From Devosia ginsengisoli (lineage in GTDB: Bacteria > Pseudomonadota > Alphaproteobacteria > Rhizobiales > Devosiaceae): a stretch of 64,000 bases of DNA. Numbering within the stretch: the stretch's first letter is position 1; each line of letters starts with the position of its first letter. The DNA lies in assembly GCF_024707105.1 (NCBI RefSeq), contig NZ_JANQAJ010000011.1:975227-1039226 (forward strand). The letters are read 5' to 3'. The translations under genes and the position numbers were made by a program. This document shows, piece after piece, positions 8,423 through 15,907 of the stretch. The notes under the pieces are model-generated. The model was not told the DNA's origin. It searched no databases and worked only from the letters and a program-made list of their open reading frames with translations.

Positions 8423-9679
8423 TCACCCGAACTTCCGCGCCGCATCCAGCGCCAGGCCCAGCCCCACGCTGCCCAGCACGTCCGTCCGCACCAGTTCCGC
8501 CGCCGGAAACAGCGCCCGCAGCCGCGCGGCGATCGCCGGCACCTGCGTCGATCCACCCGTCAAGATCAGGCTGTCGACCGCCTCGGCCGATACCCCTGCC
8601 CGGCGCAACGCCTCTTCAATTGTTGATTCAATGCGCTCCACCGAATTGTGCAGCGCAGTGGTCAAATCATTGATTTCAATCGTGGTCTCGATCCACCGGT
8701 CGCGCACCGGAAAGGCGAAATCCGTCGTCGCCGCGTCCGACAGCGCGATCTTGGCCGCTTCCACCGCGCCGACGAGCCGGTGTCCCAGCCGGTCCTCGAT
8801 CAACTCGATCATCATCTCCACCCGCTCGGGCACCCGCGCCTCGCGCCGCGTCCCGCGCAGGTCACGCAGGGTCTGCGCCGTATAAAGCCGGTTGATGCGG
8901 TGCCAGGTGGAAAGATCATGATAAGGCGCCACCGGCAGGTGCCTCTTGCCATCAAGCGTCCGCGTGCCCAGCCCCAGTTCCGGCATCACCTTGCCCATGG
9001 ACAATAGCCGGTCGAAATCCGTACCGCCGACATGCACGCCGGCGGTCGACAGAATATCGTCGCCCCGCTCCGCCGCCCGCGCCCGCTCCGGCGACACCCG
9101 CACCACCGAAAAGTCCGACGTGCCGCCGCCCAGGTCGACGATCAGCGCCAACTGTTCGCTGGTCACCTGCCGCTCGTAATCCAGCGCCGCCGCGATCGGC
9201 TCGAACTGGAAATCGACCTGCCGGAACCCTTGGGCGCGCACCGCACTTTCCAACTGCCCCTGCGCCGCCGCATCGGCCACCGGGTCGTCATCGACGAAAT
9301 GCACCGGCCGCCCGCACACGACCGTATCGACCGGTCCGCCCAGCTCCGCCTCGGCCCGACGTTTCAGCTCGGCGATGAAAATGCCCAATATCTCGATGAA
9401 GCCATAGCTGCGCGCCTTGACCCGCGTCGTGTCCCCGATCAGGCTCGTGCCCAGCACGCTCTTGAGCGAGCGCATCAGCCTTCCTTCGGCACCGGTCACA
9501 TATTCGGCCACCGCCTGCCGGCCGAAATACATCCGGTCATCCTCGAAGCCGAAGAAGATCACGCTGGGAATGGTCTCGCGCCCGTCCTCCAGCTTGAGCA
9601 ATTGCGGCACGCCGCCGCTGTCGCGCCGTGCAATGGTCGAATTGGACGTGCCGAAGTCGAGGCCGCAAACAAGGGTCAT
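8423..9679 (-). CDS. YegD-like Hsp70-family ATPase
   Basis: 418 residues from the ATG at 9679 (MTLVCGLDFGTSNSTIARRD); an ATG nine bases upstream is also possible. The actin/Hsp70 ATPase fold is visible: phosphate-1 motif GLDFGTSNS, phosphate-2 motif LIVDLGGGTSDFSVV and the adenosine motif LILTGGSTQVPAI near residue 370. There is no Hsp70-type substrate-binding domain, which fits the YegD group of short Hsp70 relatives. The usual role is a chaperone-like ATPase of unknown client. It stands alone with no grpE or dnaJ neighbour. Confidence 0.85.
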   Translation of the reverse strand: MTLVCGLDFGTSNSTIARRDSGGVPQLLKLEDGRETIPSVIFFGFEDDRMYFGRQAVAEYVTGAEGRLMRSLKSVLGTSLIGDTTRVKARSYGFIEILGIFIAELKRRAEAELGGPVDTVVCGRPVHFVDDDPVADAAAQGQLESAVRAQGFRQVDFQFEPIAAALDYERQVTSEQLALIVDLGGGTSDFSVVRVSPERARAAERGDDILSTAGVHVGGTDFDRLLSMGKVMPELGLGTRTLDGKRHLPVAPYHDLSTWHRINRLYTAQTLRDLRGTRREARVPERVEMMIELIEDRLGHRLVGAVEAAKIALSDAATTDFAFPVRDRWIETTIEINDLTTALHNSVERIESTIEEALRRAGVSAEAVDSLILTGGSTQVPAIAARLRALFPAAELVRTDVLGSVGLGLALDAARKFG

Positions 9680-10019
9680 GGCTGCCATCCGAAAGGAAAG
9701 CGCCCGCCGGCGCAAAAAGCGCTTTCCGAAAAGTGGGCACCACTTTCCGGTTCGGAAAACGCGACGGGCAAGATTTGGGACGGGCTTCTTAGTGGCTCAC
9801 GCCACCGCTGGCAAGCCGGACCAGCAACAAGAGTGGAGCCATATCGGCTGGAGTGGAGCCGCCCCCTCGCCCCTTGCGGGAGAGGGGGCTTTTCCGCGGT
9901 CAGCGGAAAAGCGGGTGAGGGGTCTGCGTTACCCCATGCCTAGATGTAAAGGACAAAACCCCTCATCCGCCCTTCGGGCACCTTCTCCCGCAAGGGGAGA
10001 AGGAAGGACGGGGCCGGCC
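9680..10019. repeat. 340-bp intergenic region with a RIME-like mosaic repeat
   Basis: No gene is seen here. Near 9729-9755 lies a short palindrome around GAAAAGTGGGCACCACTTTCC; a related motif recurs at 53230-53266. From 9861 to 10005 there is a composite element made of a CCCCTTGCGGGAGAGGGG-type hairpin, a TTTTCCGC/GCGGAAAA hairpin, and a CCTCATCCGCCCTTCGGGCA block ending in a CTTCTCCCGCAAGGGGAGAAG hairpin. The same composite occurs at 44781-44931. Such Rhizobium-type intergenic mosaic elements are common in this order. Confidence 0.7.
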
Positions 10020-10679
10020 TCAAGCCGCCCGGCGCTTGCGCTCCTGCGCCGGCCGCAGATCCACGCCTTCGATACGGCCCATGCCGCGGCGGCGGGCCTT
10101 CTTCAGCGCCTCGGCGCCGGCCTCGAAGAATTTCTTGTCATAGCCGCCGCGTGGATTGGTCACGGCCAGTCCCATACCCAGCGTCACGATGCCGGCATGG
10201 CTTTCCTTGTGCGGCATGGCCAGTTGCCGCACGGCTTCGGCAATCTTGCCGGCCGTTGCCCGCGCCATCAGCGCCGGCATGTCGGGCAGCACGATGACGA
10301 AACTGGCGCTGCCCAGTCGCAGGCAGCTATCGCCTTCGCGCGGCAGCACATCGGCAATGGCCCGCATCACGGTCAGCAGGCACTGGTCGGCCTGAACCTT
10401 GCCATAGGCGGTGAAATAGTCGGCAAAACGGTCGATCTCGATCACCAGCAGGCTCAGCGACACATGCCGCGCCGCCGCATGGTTCCAGCCCCGCACCAGC
10501 TCGCCTTCGATCCGCTCGCCCAGTTTGGGCTTCATGCCGATGGATCGCGCAATGGCCGCCTGCCCATAGGCCGGCACCCGCTCCTGCCGCACAGGTCGCA
10601 ACAGCGCCAAAGCCGTCCGGACCCGGGTCCAGAACGGCTCGCTCTGATCTTTGATAATCGCGGTGTCGGTCATGGTCAT
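10020..10679 (-). CDS. GGDEF-domain protein with degenerate active site
   Basis: 219 residues from the ATG at 10679, which has an AGGA ribosome binding site about 8 nt upstream. Residues from about 75 onward align with a GGDEF (diguanylate cyclase) fold: LVIEIDRFADYFTAYGKVQADQCLLTVMRAI, then LRLGSASFVIVLPDM where RYGGDEFALLLP would be expected. The signature GGDEF is replaced by GSASF, so the metal-binding and catalytic residues are gone. There is no inhibitory-site RxxD at the usual place. It is therefore probably an enzymatically dead regulator or GTP/c-di-GMP-sensing relic. No membrane segment or sensor domain is present. Confidence 0.75.
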   Translation of the reverse strand: MTMTDTAIIKDQSEPFWTRVRTALALLRPVRQERVPAYGQAAIARSIGMKPKLGERIEGELVRGWNHAAARHVSLSLLVIEIDRFADYFTAYGKVQADQCLLTVMRAIADVLPREGDSCLRLGSASFVIVLPDMPALMARATAGKIAEAVRQLAMPHKESHAGIVTLGMGLAVTNPRGGYDKKFFEAGAEALKKARRRGMGRIEGVDLRPAQERKRRAA

Positions 10680-10777
10680 CGCCCATCCTAGGCTCGCGCT
10701 GCGCGGGATCAGGCCACAGGAATGGTTAATGACGTGTAAATACGTAGGAGAGACCTCCCACCAGACCAAATTGATGA

Positions 10778-10887
10778 CAGGCTATACCCTGCTATTTGAC
10801 ATATATTGACAGGCTATAGCCTTACAAGTTATATTTTATGACAGGCCTTAACCTGCCAAAATTTTCGTAATGTCAGGTCATGACCTG
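10778..10887. promoter_or_regulatory. Four phased operators and promoter of the mobile-mystery A/B operon
   Basis: Four 14-bp sites of the form CAGG-N6-CCTG (second half-site CCTT in one) start at 10778, 10810, 10842 and 10874, exactly 32 bp apart, about three helical turns. Their centres are CTATAC, CTATAG, CCTTAA and TCATGA. A strong promoter lies among them: TTGACA at 10806-10811, an 18-bp spacer and TATATT at 10830-10835. Repressor bound to same-face sites would cover the -35 element, start site and leader. The natural candidate repressor is the HTH protein encoded just downstream. Confidence 0.8.
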
Positions 10888-10901
10888 CAAAGGAGCATGC
10901 G

Positions 10902-11367
10902 ATGGCTTGGAATCGGAAACTGCTGCACGCCCGCGAAAAGCTGGACAACCGGCTCGCGCCATTGCGACCGGCAGGCCAGTATCACCCCCCGGCAAAAAGG
11001 CTGGGTCAGGGCTATGCGGGATGTGTTGGGAATGTCCGCCGACCAACTCGGCAAGATAATGGGCGTTCGCCGGCAGTCCGTTGCCGATATGGAGCTTTCC
11101 GAAGCAAAGGGCAGTATAACGCTCGACACGTTACGTCGGGCCGCCACCGCCATGGATTGCACCCTGGTCTATGCACTGGTCCCCAACACGTCGCTGGAAG
11201 CCCTGGTGCAACGGCGCGCCGAGGCCTTGGCCATGGCCGCCATATCCGGCGTTGCCCACACTATGGCGCTGGAGGACCAGCAGGTCACCGGTCCCTTGGG
11301 ACAGCAGGTCAGGGACTATATCGAAGATCACATCTCCGAACGCGATCTGTGGCGCGACAATGACTGA
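10902..11367 (+). CDS. Mobile mystery protein A: HTH regulator, frameshifted near its N-terminus
   Basis: The true start is ATG 10902, six nt after AGGAG. It reads MAWNRKLLHAREKLDNRLAPLRPAGQYH, the usual beginning of this family. At a run of six C (10985-10990) the conserved frame shifts by one base and continues as RQKGWVRAMRDVLGMSADQLGKIMGVRRQSVADMELSEAKG, an HTH of XRE type, through SLEALVQRRAEALA to the stop at 11367. Deleting one C restores a single frame of about 154 residues. The family pairs with the Fic protein encoded next and is presumed to be its regulator/antidote. Either the gene is broken or the C-tract is a sequencing error or a phase-variable tract. Confidence 0.75.
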
Positions 11368-11944
11368 CATCTTTGCCGGGCCGGAGGGATCGACACCTCT
11401 CCACCCTCGGGATCAGCGCGGCCTGCGCCAATCGTGGATCACTACCCGCCAAGAGCTCAACGCGGCCGAGCAAGCCAATATCCTTGCCGGCCGCGCCTGG
11501 GCGCTGCGCAGCCGGGTCGCGCTGACGTCAGAAGACTACCTGCGCCGGCTGCACCGCCGCATGTTCGACGATGTCTGGTCATGGGCCGGTCAGTTGCGGC
11601 AGGTCGAAACCAATATCGGCGCCCTGCCGCACGAGATTCCCATTCGGCTGCGCCAATTTCTCGATGACGTGGGTTACTGGCGCGCCAACCAGACCTGGCC
11701 GCCTGACGAGCTGGCCGCGCGATTCCATCATGGCCTCGTGCTGATCCATCCCTTCACCAATGGCAACGGACGCCATACGCGACTCGCCGCCGACCTCATG
11801 TGTCGCCAGCTCGGCGTCGCACCCTTCACCTGGGGCCGCCACAGCCTCGACTCCGCCGGCGCAACCCGCCAAGCCTATCTGGCCGCCCTGCATGCGGCCG
11901 ATAATCACGATTTTGCACCGCTTCTCGCCTTCGTGCGGTCCTAG
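11360..11944 (+). CDS. Mobile mystery protein B: Fic-domain protein
   Basis: 194 residues. The Fic core is intact: HPFTNGNGR at 130-138, with the catalytic His130 and the anion-binding NGNGR loop. Upstream are the family's TTRQELNAAEQANI helix (about 28-41) and RRLHRRMFDDVWSWAGQ (62-78). Fic proteins transfer AMP or other phosphate-linked groups to target proteins. The start codon overlaps the stop of the partner gene (ATGACTGA), indicating translational coupling. Whether this pair acts as toxin-antitoxin is not established. The name reflects a family found on mobile DNA in varied places. Confidence 0.85.
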   Translation: MTDIFAGPEGSTPLHPRDQRGLRQSWITTRQELNAAEQANILAGRAWALRSRVALTSEDYLRRLHRRMFDDVWSWAGQLRQVETNIGALPHEIPIRLRQFLDDVGYWRANQTWPPDELAARFHHGLVLIHPFTNGNGRHTRLAADLMCRQLGVAPFTWGRHSLDSAGATRQAYLAALHAADNHDFAPLLAFVRS

Positions 11945-12086
11945 CCTGTGTTGAGTCTCACGTCAGGGCGAGCCAAAAACGGCGGGTTTCGAGAACCCGA
12001 GCGGAGCGTACGTTTGGTACGTGAGCACCGGAAGCGCAGAAAGCTGTCGTTTGCAGGCCGCCATCACGCGAAACTCAACACAGGCT
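11943..12086. repeat. 144-bp element bounded by perfect 14-bp inverted repeats between convergent genes
   Basis: AGCCTGTGTTGAGT at 11943-11956 is the exact reverse complement of 12073-12086. The arms overlap the stop codons of the Fic gene (TAG 11942-11944) and of the convergent ycgN-like gene (TAG at 12085-12087). The interior has smaller palindromes, including CGTACGTTTGGTACGTG. It could serve as a bidirectional terminator or be a small non-autonomous repeat. Confidence 0.7.
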
Positions 12087-12540
12087 AAAGCCGCTCCGGC
12101 GGGTCCCATTCGGGCCAGTCTACGGCGTGGTTTTCCCATTCGCCGGGGGCGACGTCCTTTTCGGCGAAGGTGCGGCCCCGCGCCGAGACGCCGACATCCA
12201 CCACCGTCTGCGGGTCGCCCGAGACCAGCGGGTGCCACCAGGCCAGACCCTTGCCTTCGGCAATGCGGCGATAGGCGCAGGTGGTGGGAATCCAGGGAAT
12301 TTCCCGCACATTCTGCGGCGTCAGCTTGATGCAGTCGGGCACCTTCTTCTGCCGGTTGGGATAGTCGGTACAGGTGCAGGTATCGCCGTCGAGCAACTGG
12401 CAGCGCACGTCCGAGGTGATCAGCAGGCCGATCTCCTCGTCCTCCAGCTTGATCAGGCAGCAGCGGCCGCAGCCGTCGCAGAGGGCTTCCCACTCCGCAT
12501 CGGTCATTTCGTCCAGCGTTTTTTCTTCCCAGAAGGCCAT
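12085..12540 (-). CDS. YcgN-family (UPF0260) cysteine-cluster protein
   Basis: 151 residues, the usual size of the YcgN/UPF0260 family. It starts MAFWEEKTLDEMTDAEWEALCDGCGRCC and has the eight-cysteine pattern expected of a zinc- or iron-binding cluster: CDGCGRCC (21-28), VRCQLLDGDTCTCTDYPNR, VPDCIKL and TTCAYRR. The conserved HPLVSGDP motif is present. The function of the family is unknown. The gene is divergent from the penicillin-binding protein gene, and its 3' end runs into the inverted-repeat element shared with the Fic gene. Confidence 0.9.
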   Translation of the reverse strand: MAFWEEKTLDEMTDAEWEALCDGCGRCCLIKLEDEEIGLLITSDVRCQLLDGDTCTCTDYPNRQKKVPDCIKLTPQNVREIPWIPTTCAYRRIAEGKGLAWWHPLVSGDPQTVVDVGVSARGRTFAEKDVAPGEWENHAVDWPEWDPPERL

Positions 12541-12731
12541 TTTAACTCGCGGCTGGTAAAAGGCTGCTTGGAAACTTGCTCTGGCCGCCAGAGCAGATTT
12601 TCCGGGCAGCCGCTAAGCCTGTTGCCGGTTTGCCCTTGTCTGTGACGCAACGCAATCATATTCCAGCGATTGCATTGCGTTGATCGCCGCTTGCGGACAA
12701 CAGTCCGTGAAACCAGCTCCGGGGACATTTG

Positions 12732-14888
12732 GTGCAGGATCCGTTCTATACCAAGGAAAAGCGCAAGAAATCGGGCAGCATGCTCGCCGCCGATGCGTGG
12801 CTGGATTCCTCGCTCTACGAATTCTGGCAGGCGCTGGGCCGTGGCTATACGCGCTTCCAGGATTTCATGAGCATTTTCCACGTCGCCGGTATCCGCCGCT
12901 TCTTCGTGGAAATTCTCAGCGACGGCTTTTCCTTCTTCGCCATCGGCTGCGTGCTGATGGCGGCCCTGGCCCTGCCCGCCTTCGACGCCACCGCTTCGGG
13001 CGAATTCAACAAGGCCGAGGATTATTCGGTCCTGTTCCAGGATCGCTATGGTACCGAGATTGGCCGCCGCGGCATCCGTTCGGACGATTCCGTCGCCCTC
13101 GACGACATGCCCGACTACCTGCTCAAGGCGACGCTGGCCACCGAGGACCGGCGCTTCTACGACCATTTCGGCATCGACGTGGTCGGCACGTTGCGCGCGC
13201 TGATGAGCAATGCCGCCGGTGACAATTCCACCCAGGGTGGCTCCTCCATCACCCAGCAGCTCGCCAAGAACCTGTTCCTCTCCTCGGAGCGCACGCTGGA
13301 GCGCAAGATCATCGAGGCTTTCCTCGCCGTCTGGCTGGAATGGCACTATTCCAAGGACCAGATTCTCAAGCTCTATTTCGACCGCGCCTATATGGGCGGC
13401 GGCAATTTCGGCGTGGTGGCGGCCTCCGACTACTATTTCGGCAAGAAGGTGCAGGACATCAACCTGGCCGAGGCCGCCATGCTGTCCGGCCTGTTCAAGG
13501 CCCCGACCCGCTATGCGCCCCACGTCGATCTGGCTGCCGCACGCGGCCGCGCCAATCTGGTCCTTTCCAACATGGTGGCGGCCGGCTTCCTCACCGAGGG
13601 CCAGGTCACTGCGGCACGGCGTCATCCGGCCACCCCGATCAGCCGAGCCGACGATGCCAATTCTCCCAATTACTTCCTCGACTGGGCCTTCGAGCAATCC
13701 AAGGACCTGATCGAGGCGCATCACCACGCGAGCAACAATTTCGTCGTCCGTACCACGATCGACACCACGCTACAGAAATATGCCGAAGAGGCCGTGGTCT
13801 CGACCATTCTCGAACAGGGCGCGCAATACGATGTCAGCCAGGCCGCCATGGTGGTCACCGATACCCAGGGCGCCATTCGCGCCATGGTCGGCGGCACCGA
13901 CTATGCCAAGAGCCAGTTCAACCGCGCCATCGTCTCCACCCGCCAGCCCGGTTCGGCCTACAAGATCTTCGTCTATTCCGAAGCCTTCGAGCAATTGGGC
14001 CTGACGCCCAGCGATCTGATCACCGACCGCCCGGTCTGCATCGGCGACTGGTGCCCGGTCAATTACGGCCGCAACTACAAGGGTACGGTCACCCTGGCCA
14101 GCGCCTTTGCCCAGTCGCTCAACACGGTCCCCGTCACCCTCTCGATCAAGACCGGTCGCGAGCCCATTGCCGCACTCAGCCACCGCATGGGCCTGCAGGC
14201 CGATTATCCGGTCACCCGCTCGCTGGCGCTGGGCGTCGCCTCGGTGTCGGTGCTGGACATGACCTCGTCCTATGCCGTGCTCGCCAATCACGGCTACAAG
14301 ACCCCGGGCTATGGCATTACCCGCATGACCACCCTCAATGGCGAACTGGTCTATGAGGTCGATCCCGATGCCCCGCGCGAGCGCGTGCTCAGCGAAACCA
14401 CCGTGGCCAACATGAATTCCATGCTGCGTGGCGTCGTCACCGGCGGCACCGGCACCCGCGCCCGCATCGAGGGCGTGCCCGTGCTCGGCAAGTCCGGCAC
14501 CACCTCATCCTACCGCGATGCCTGGTTCTGCGGCTTTACCGGCAACTACGTCGCCGCCGTTTGGATGGGCAATGACGACTATCATGCCACGCGCAACCTC
14601 ACCGGCGGTACGCTGCCCGCCATGGCCTGGCAGAAATTCATGGCCTATGCCCATACCAATATCGAAATCCTGCCGGTCTTCGGCGTCGATTTCGTGCCCG
14701 AACCGCAGGTGGTCGCCGAAGCCGATCCCGATGCGCTGGAAGAAGAAATCATCCAGCGCCCCCCCAGCCTCACCCCTGCCGCCGCCCGCAAACTGGTCGA
14801 CCTGGCCGGGCGGTTTGCGGCGACGCTGGAGACCGCCGTGCCGGCAGGGCATCAGGCGAGCGTGCCGGCCGGGATGCAGGGGATGTAG
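12732..14888 (+). CDS. Class A penicillin-binding protein (PBP1a-type transglycosylase/transpeptidase)
   Basis: 718 residues from GTG 12732, chosen because GGGGA lies six nt upstream. A single membrane anchor spans about residues 61-83. The GT51 transglycosylase domain follows with its catalytic Glu in ATEDRRFYDHFG (about 138) and the GGSSITQQLAKNL motif. The transpeptidase domain has the nucleophile Ser408 in PGSAYK, SLN at 462-464 and KSGT at 587-590. Both activities look intact. It polymerises and cross-links peptidoglycan at the periplasmic face. The C-terminal tail is rich in Pro and Ala. It is monocistronic. Confidence 0.92.
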   Translation: MQDPFYTKEKRKKSGSMLAADAWLDSSLYEFWQALGRGYTRFQDFMSIFHVAGIRRFFVEILSDGFSFFAIGCVLMAALALPAFDATASGEFNKAEDYSVLFQDRYGTEIGRRGIRSDDSVALDDMPDYLLKATLATEDRRFYDHFGIDVVGTLRALMSNAAGDNSTQGGSSITQQLAKNLFLSSERTLERKIIEAFLAVWLEWHYSKDQILKLYFDRAYMGGGNFGVVAASDYYFGKKVQDINLAEAAMLSGLFKAPTRYAPHVDLAAARGRANLVLSNMVAAGFLTEGQVTAARRHPATPISRADDANSPNYFLDWAFEQSKDLIEAHHHASNNFVVRTTIDTTLQKYAEEAVVSTILEQGAQYDVSQAAMVVTDTQGAIRAMVGGTDYAKSQFNRAIVSTRQPGSAYKIFVYSEAFEQLGLTPSDLITDRPVCIGDWCPVNYGRNYKGTVTLASAFAQSLNTVPVTLSIKTGREPIAALSHRMGLQADYPVTRSLALGVASVSVLDMTSSYAVLANHGYKTPGYGITRMTTLNGELVYEVDPDAPRERVLSETTVANMNSMLRGVVTGGTGTRARIEGVPVLGKSGTTSSYRDAWFCGFTGNYVAAVWMGNDDYHATRNLTGGTLPAMAWQKFMAYAHTNIEILPVFGVDFVPEPQVVAEADPDALEEEIIQRPPSLTPAAARKLVDLAGRFAATLETAVPAGHQASVPAGMQGM

Positions 14889-14891
14889 TTA

Positions 14892-14920
14892 TTGACTACA
14901 ATGTAGTCCCGAGCTACATT
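14892..14920 (+). promoter_or_regulatory. Promoter with embedded palindromic operator, probably giving a leaderless mRNA
   Basis: TTGACT (14892-14897), a 17-bp spacer and TACATT (14915-14920) form a good sigma-70-type promoter. A perfect 15-bp palindrome GACTACA-A-TGTAGTC occupies 14894-14908, across the -35 box and spacer, where a repressor would block RNA polymerase. A start site seven bases after the -10 box falls at about 14927, next to the GTG start at 14928, leaving no leader. Autorepression by the XRE antitoxin encoded downstream is the expected control. Confidence 0.65.
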
Positions 14921-14927
14921 TAGGCTT

Positions 14928-15176
14928 GTGAAGCCAGTCGTCTACACCAAAGCCGCGCTGCGCACCCTTGGCCGCCTGCCGCAAAACACCGCGCGGCGCA
15001 TTCGCGACAAGATTCACGAGTTCGCCGCCGAGCCATCGTCCCAGGCCAACAATATAAAGGCCCTGCACGGCAGCAACCTGATCCGGCTTCGCGTTGGTGA
15101 CTGGCGAGTCATCATGGATGATGGCGTCGTCCTTGAAATTCTGGAGATCGGGCCGAGAGGCAGTATCTATGGGTAA
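14928..15176 (+). CDS. RelE/ParE-superfamily toxin
   Basis: 82 residues beginning MKPVVYTKAALRTLGRLPQNTARRIRDKI and ending RLRVGDWRVIMDDGVVLEILEIGPRGSIYG, the characteristic fold and length of RelE/ParE toxins. In RelE-type members this fold cleaves ribosome-bound mRNA; ParE members poison gyrase. RelE-like is favoured because of the RVGDWRVI...IGPRGSIY ending, but the sequence alone does not settle it. It starts with GTG, without a Shine-Dalgarno sequence, right after the predicted transcription start. The antitoxin gene follows after 12 bp. Confidence 0.8.
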   Translation: MKPVVYTKAALRTLGRLPQNTARRIRDKIHEFAAEPSSQANNIKALHGSNLIRLRVGDWRVIMDDGVVLEILEIGPRGSIYG

Positions 15177-15188
15177 GGGAGATCGCTG

Positions 15189-15530
15189 TTGAACGAAATG
15201 ATCACAATTCCACGTGCCGAATACGATCGCCTCCGCGAGGCAGCCGAAGATCTTGCCGATCTTGAGACTTACAATCGTATCAAGGCCGACCTTGCGGCAG
15301 GCCGCGAAGAGCTGATTCCATCCGAATTTGTCGACCGCATGATCGACGGCGAGAGCCCGGTCCGTGTATTCCGCAACCTGCGCGGCATGACCCAGTCCGC
15401 CCTGGCCGCCGCATCCGGCGTCAATCGCGTGCAGATCGCCGACATTGAAGCCCGGCGCAAAACCGGCTCCGTCGAAACCCTGCGCAAGCTGGCCGAAGCC
15501 CTGCGCGTCACAATCGACGATCTGATTTGA
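15189..15530 (+). CDS. XRE-family antitoxin
   Basis: 113 residues from TTG 15189, selected because AAGGGAG (around 15174-15180) is correctly spaced; ATG 15198 is too far away. The N-terminal half (MNEMITIPRAEYDRLREAAEDL) resembles the toxin-binding helices of RelB/HigA-type antitoxins. The C-terminal half is a helix-turn-helix (MTQSALAAASGVNRVQIADIEARRKTGSVETLRKLAEAL). It should neutralise the preceding RelE-like toxin and repress the shared promoter through the palindrome at 14894-14908. Confidence 0.82.
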   Translation: MNEMITIPRAEYDRLREAAEDLADLETYNRIKADLAAGREELIPSEFVDRMIDGESPVRVFRNLRGMTQSALAAASGVNRVQIADIEARRKTGSVETLRKLAEALRVTIDDLI

Positions 15531-15589
15531 TGTCAGACCCATCCTAAAACCGCGATATCGCCAGGCAAGCAGATGGCAAAGGAACTCTG

Positions 15590-15803
15590 ATGCCCCTCGA
15601 AACCACCAAGTTTGATATTCAGGACTTCCTCAAAACCCCGGAAGATCGGGCGCCCGTGAAGGACTTTACAAGGCCTCAGCGACAAGGGTGACCCGCGCCT
15701 CTCCACCCTGCTGGGAGTCATGCGGGCACTGGGGCTGCAGCTATCGGCCCGTGCGGCCAATGACGACCACGATGGTCCAACCCAATTGACCGGTGGCCAA
15801 TAA
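15590..15803 (+). pseudogene. Remnant of a HigA-like addiction-module antidote gene
   Basis: ATG 15590, after an AAGGAA ribosome binding site, opens MPLETTKFDIQDFLKTPEDRAPVKD, the usual start of addiction-module antidote proteins. That frame stops soon after. Another frame then carries GLSDKGDPRLSTLLGVMRALGLQLSARA, the C-terminal end of the same family, to the TAA at 15801-15803. The middle with most of the HTH is missing. No toxin partner gene is adjacent. This is a decayed antitoxin directly after a live toxin-antitoxin pair. Confidence 0.65.
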
Positions 15804-15907
15804 CCGCCCTTCCGCCTCCCCGCCCCCCCTTGCTACAACCAGTCCAGCTACTCCGCGCTCAGGTTCCGCCGCCCATGCCGATTCCAGCATTTCCGAGCCG
15901 CTGAACC

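Noticed and set aside
10870..10901. Earlier ATG for the mobile mystery A gene in the frame of its HTH
   Set aside because: ATG 10870 lies inside the fourth operator with no ribosome binding site, and its first 40 codons do not resemble the family. The start with AGGAG at 10902 in the other frame does.
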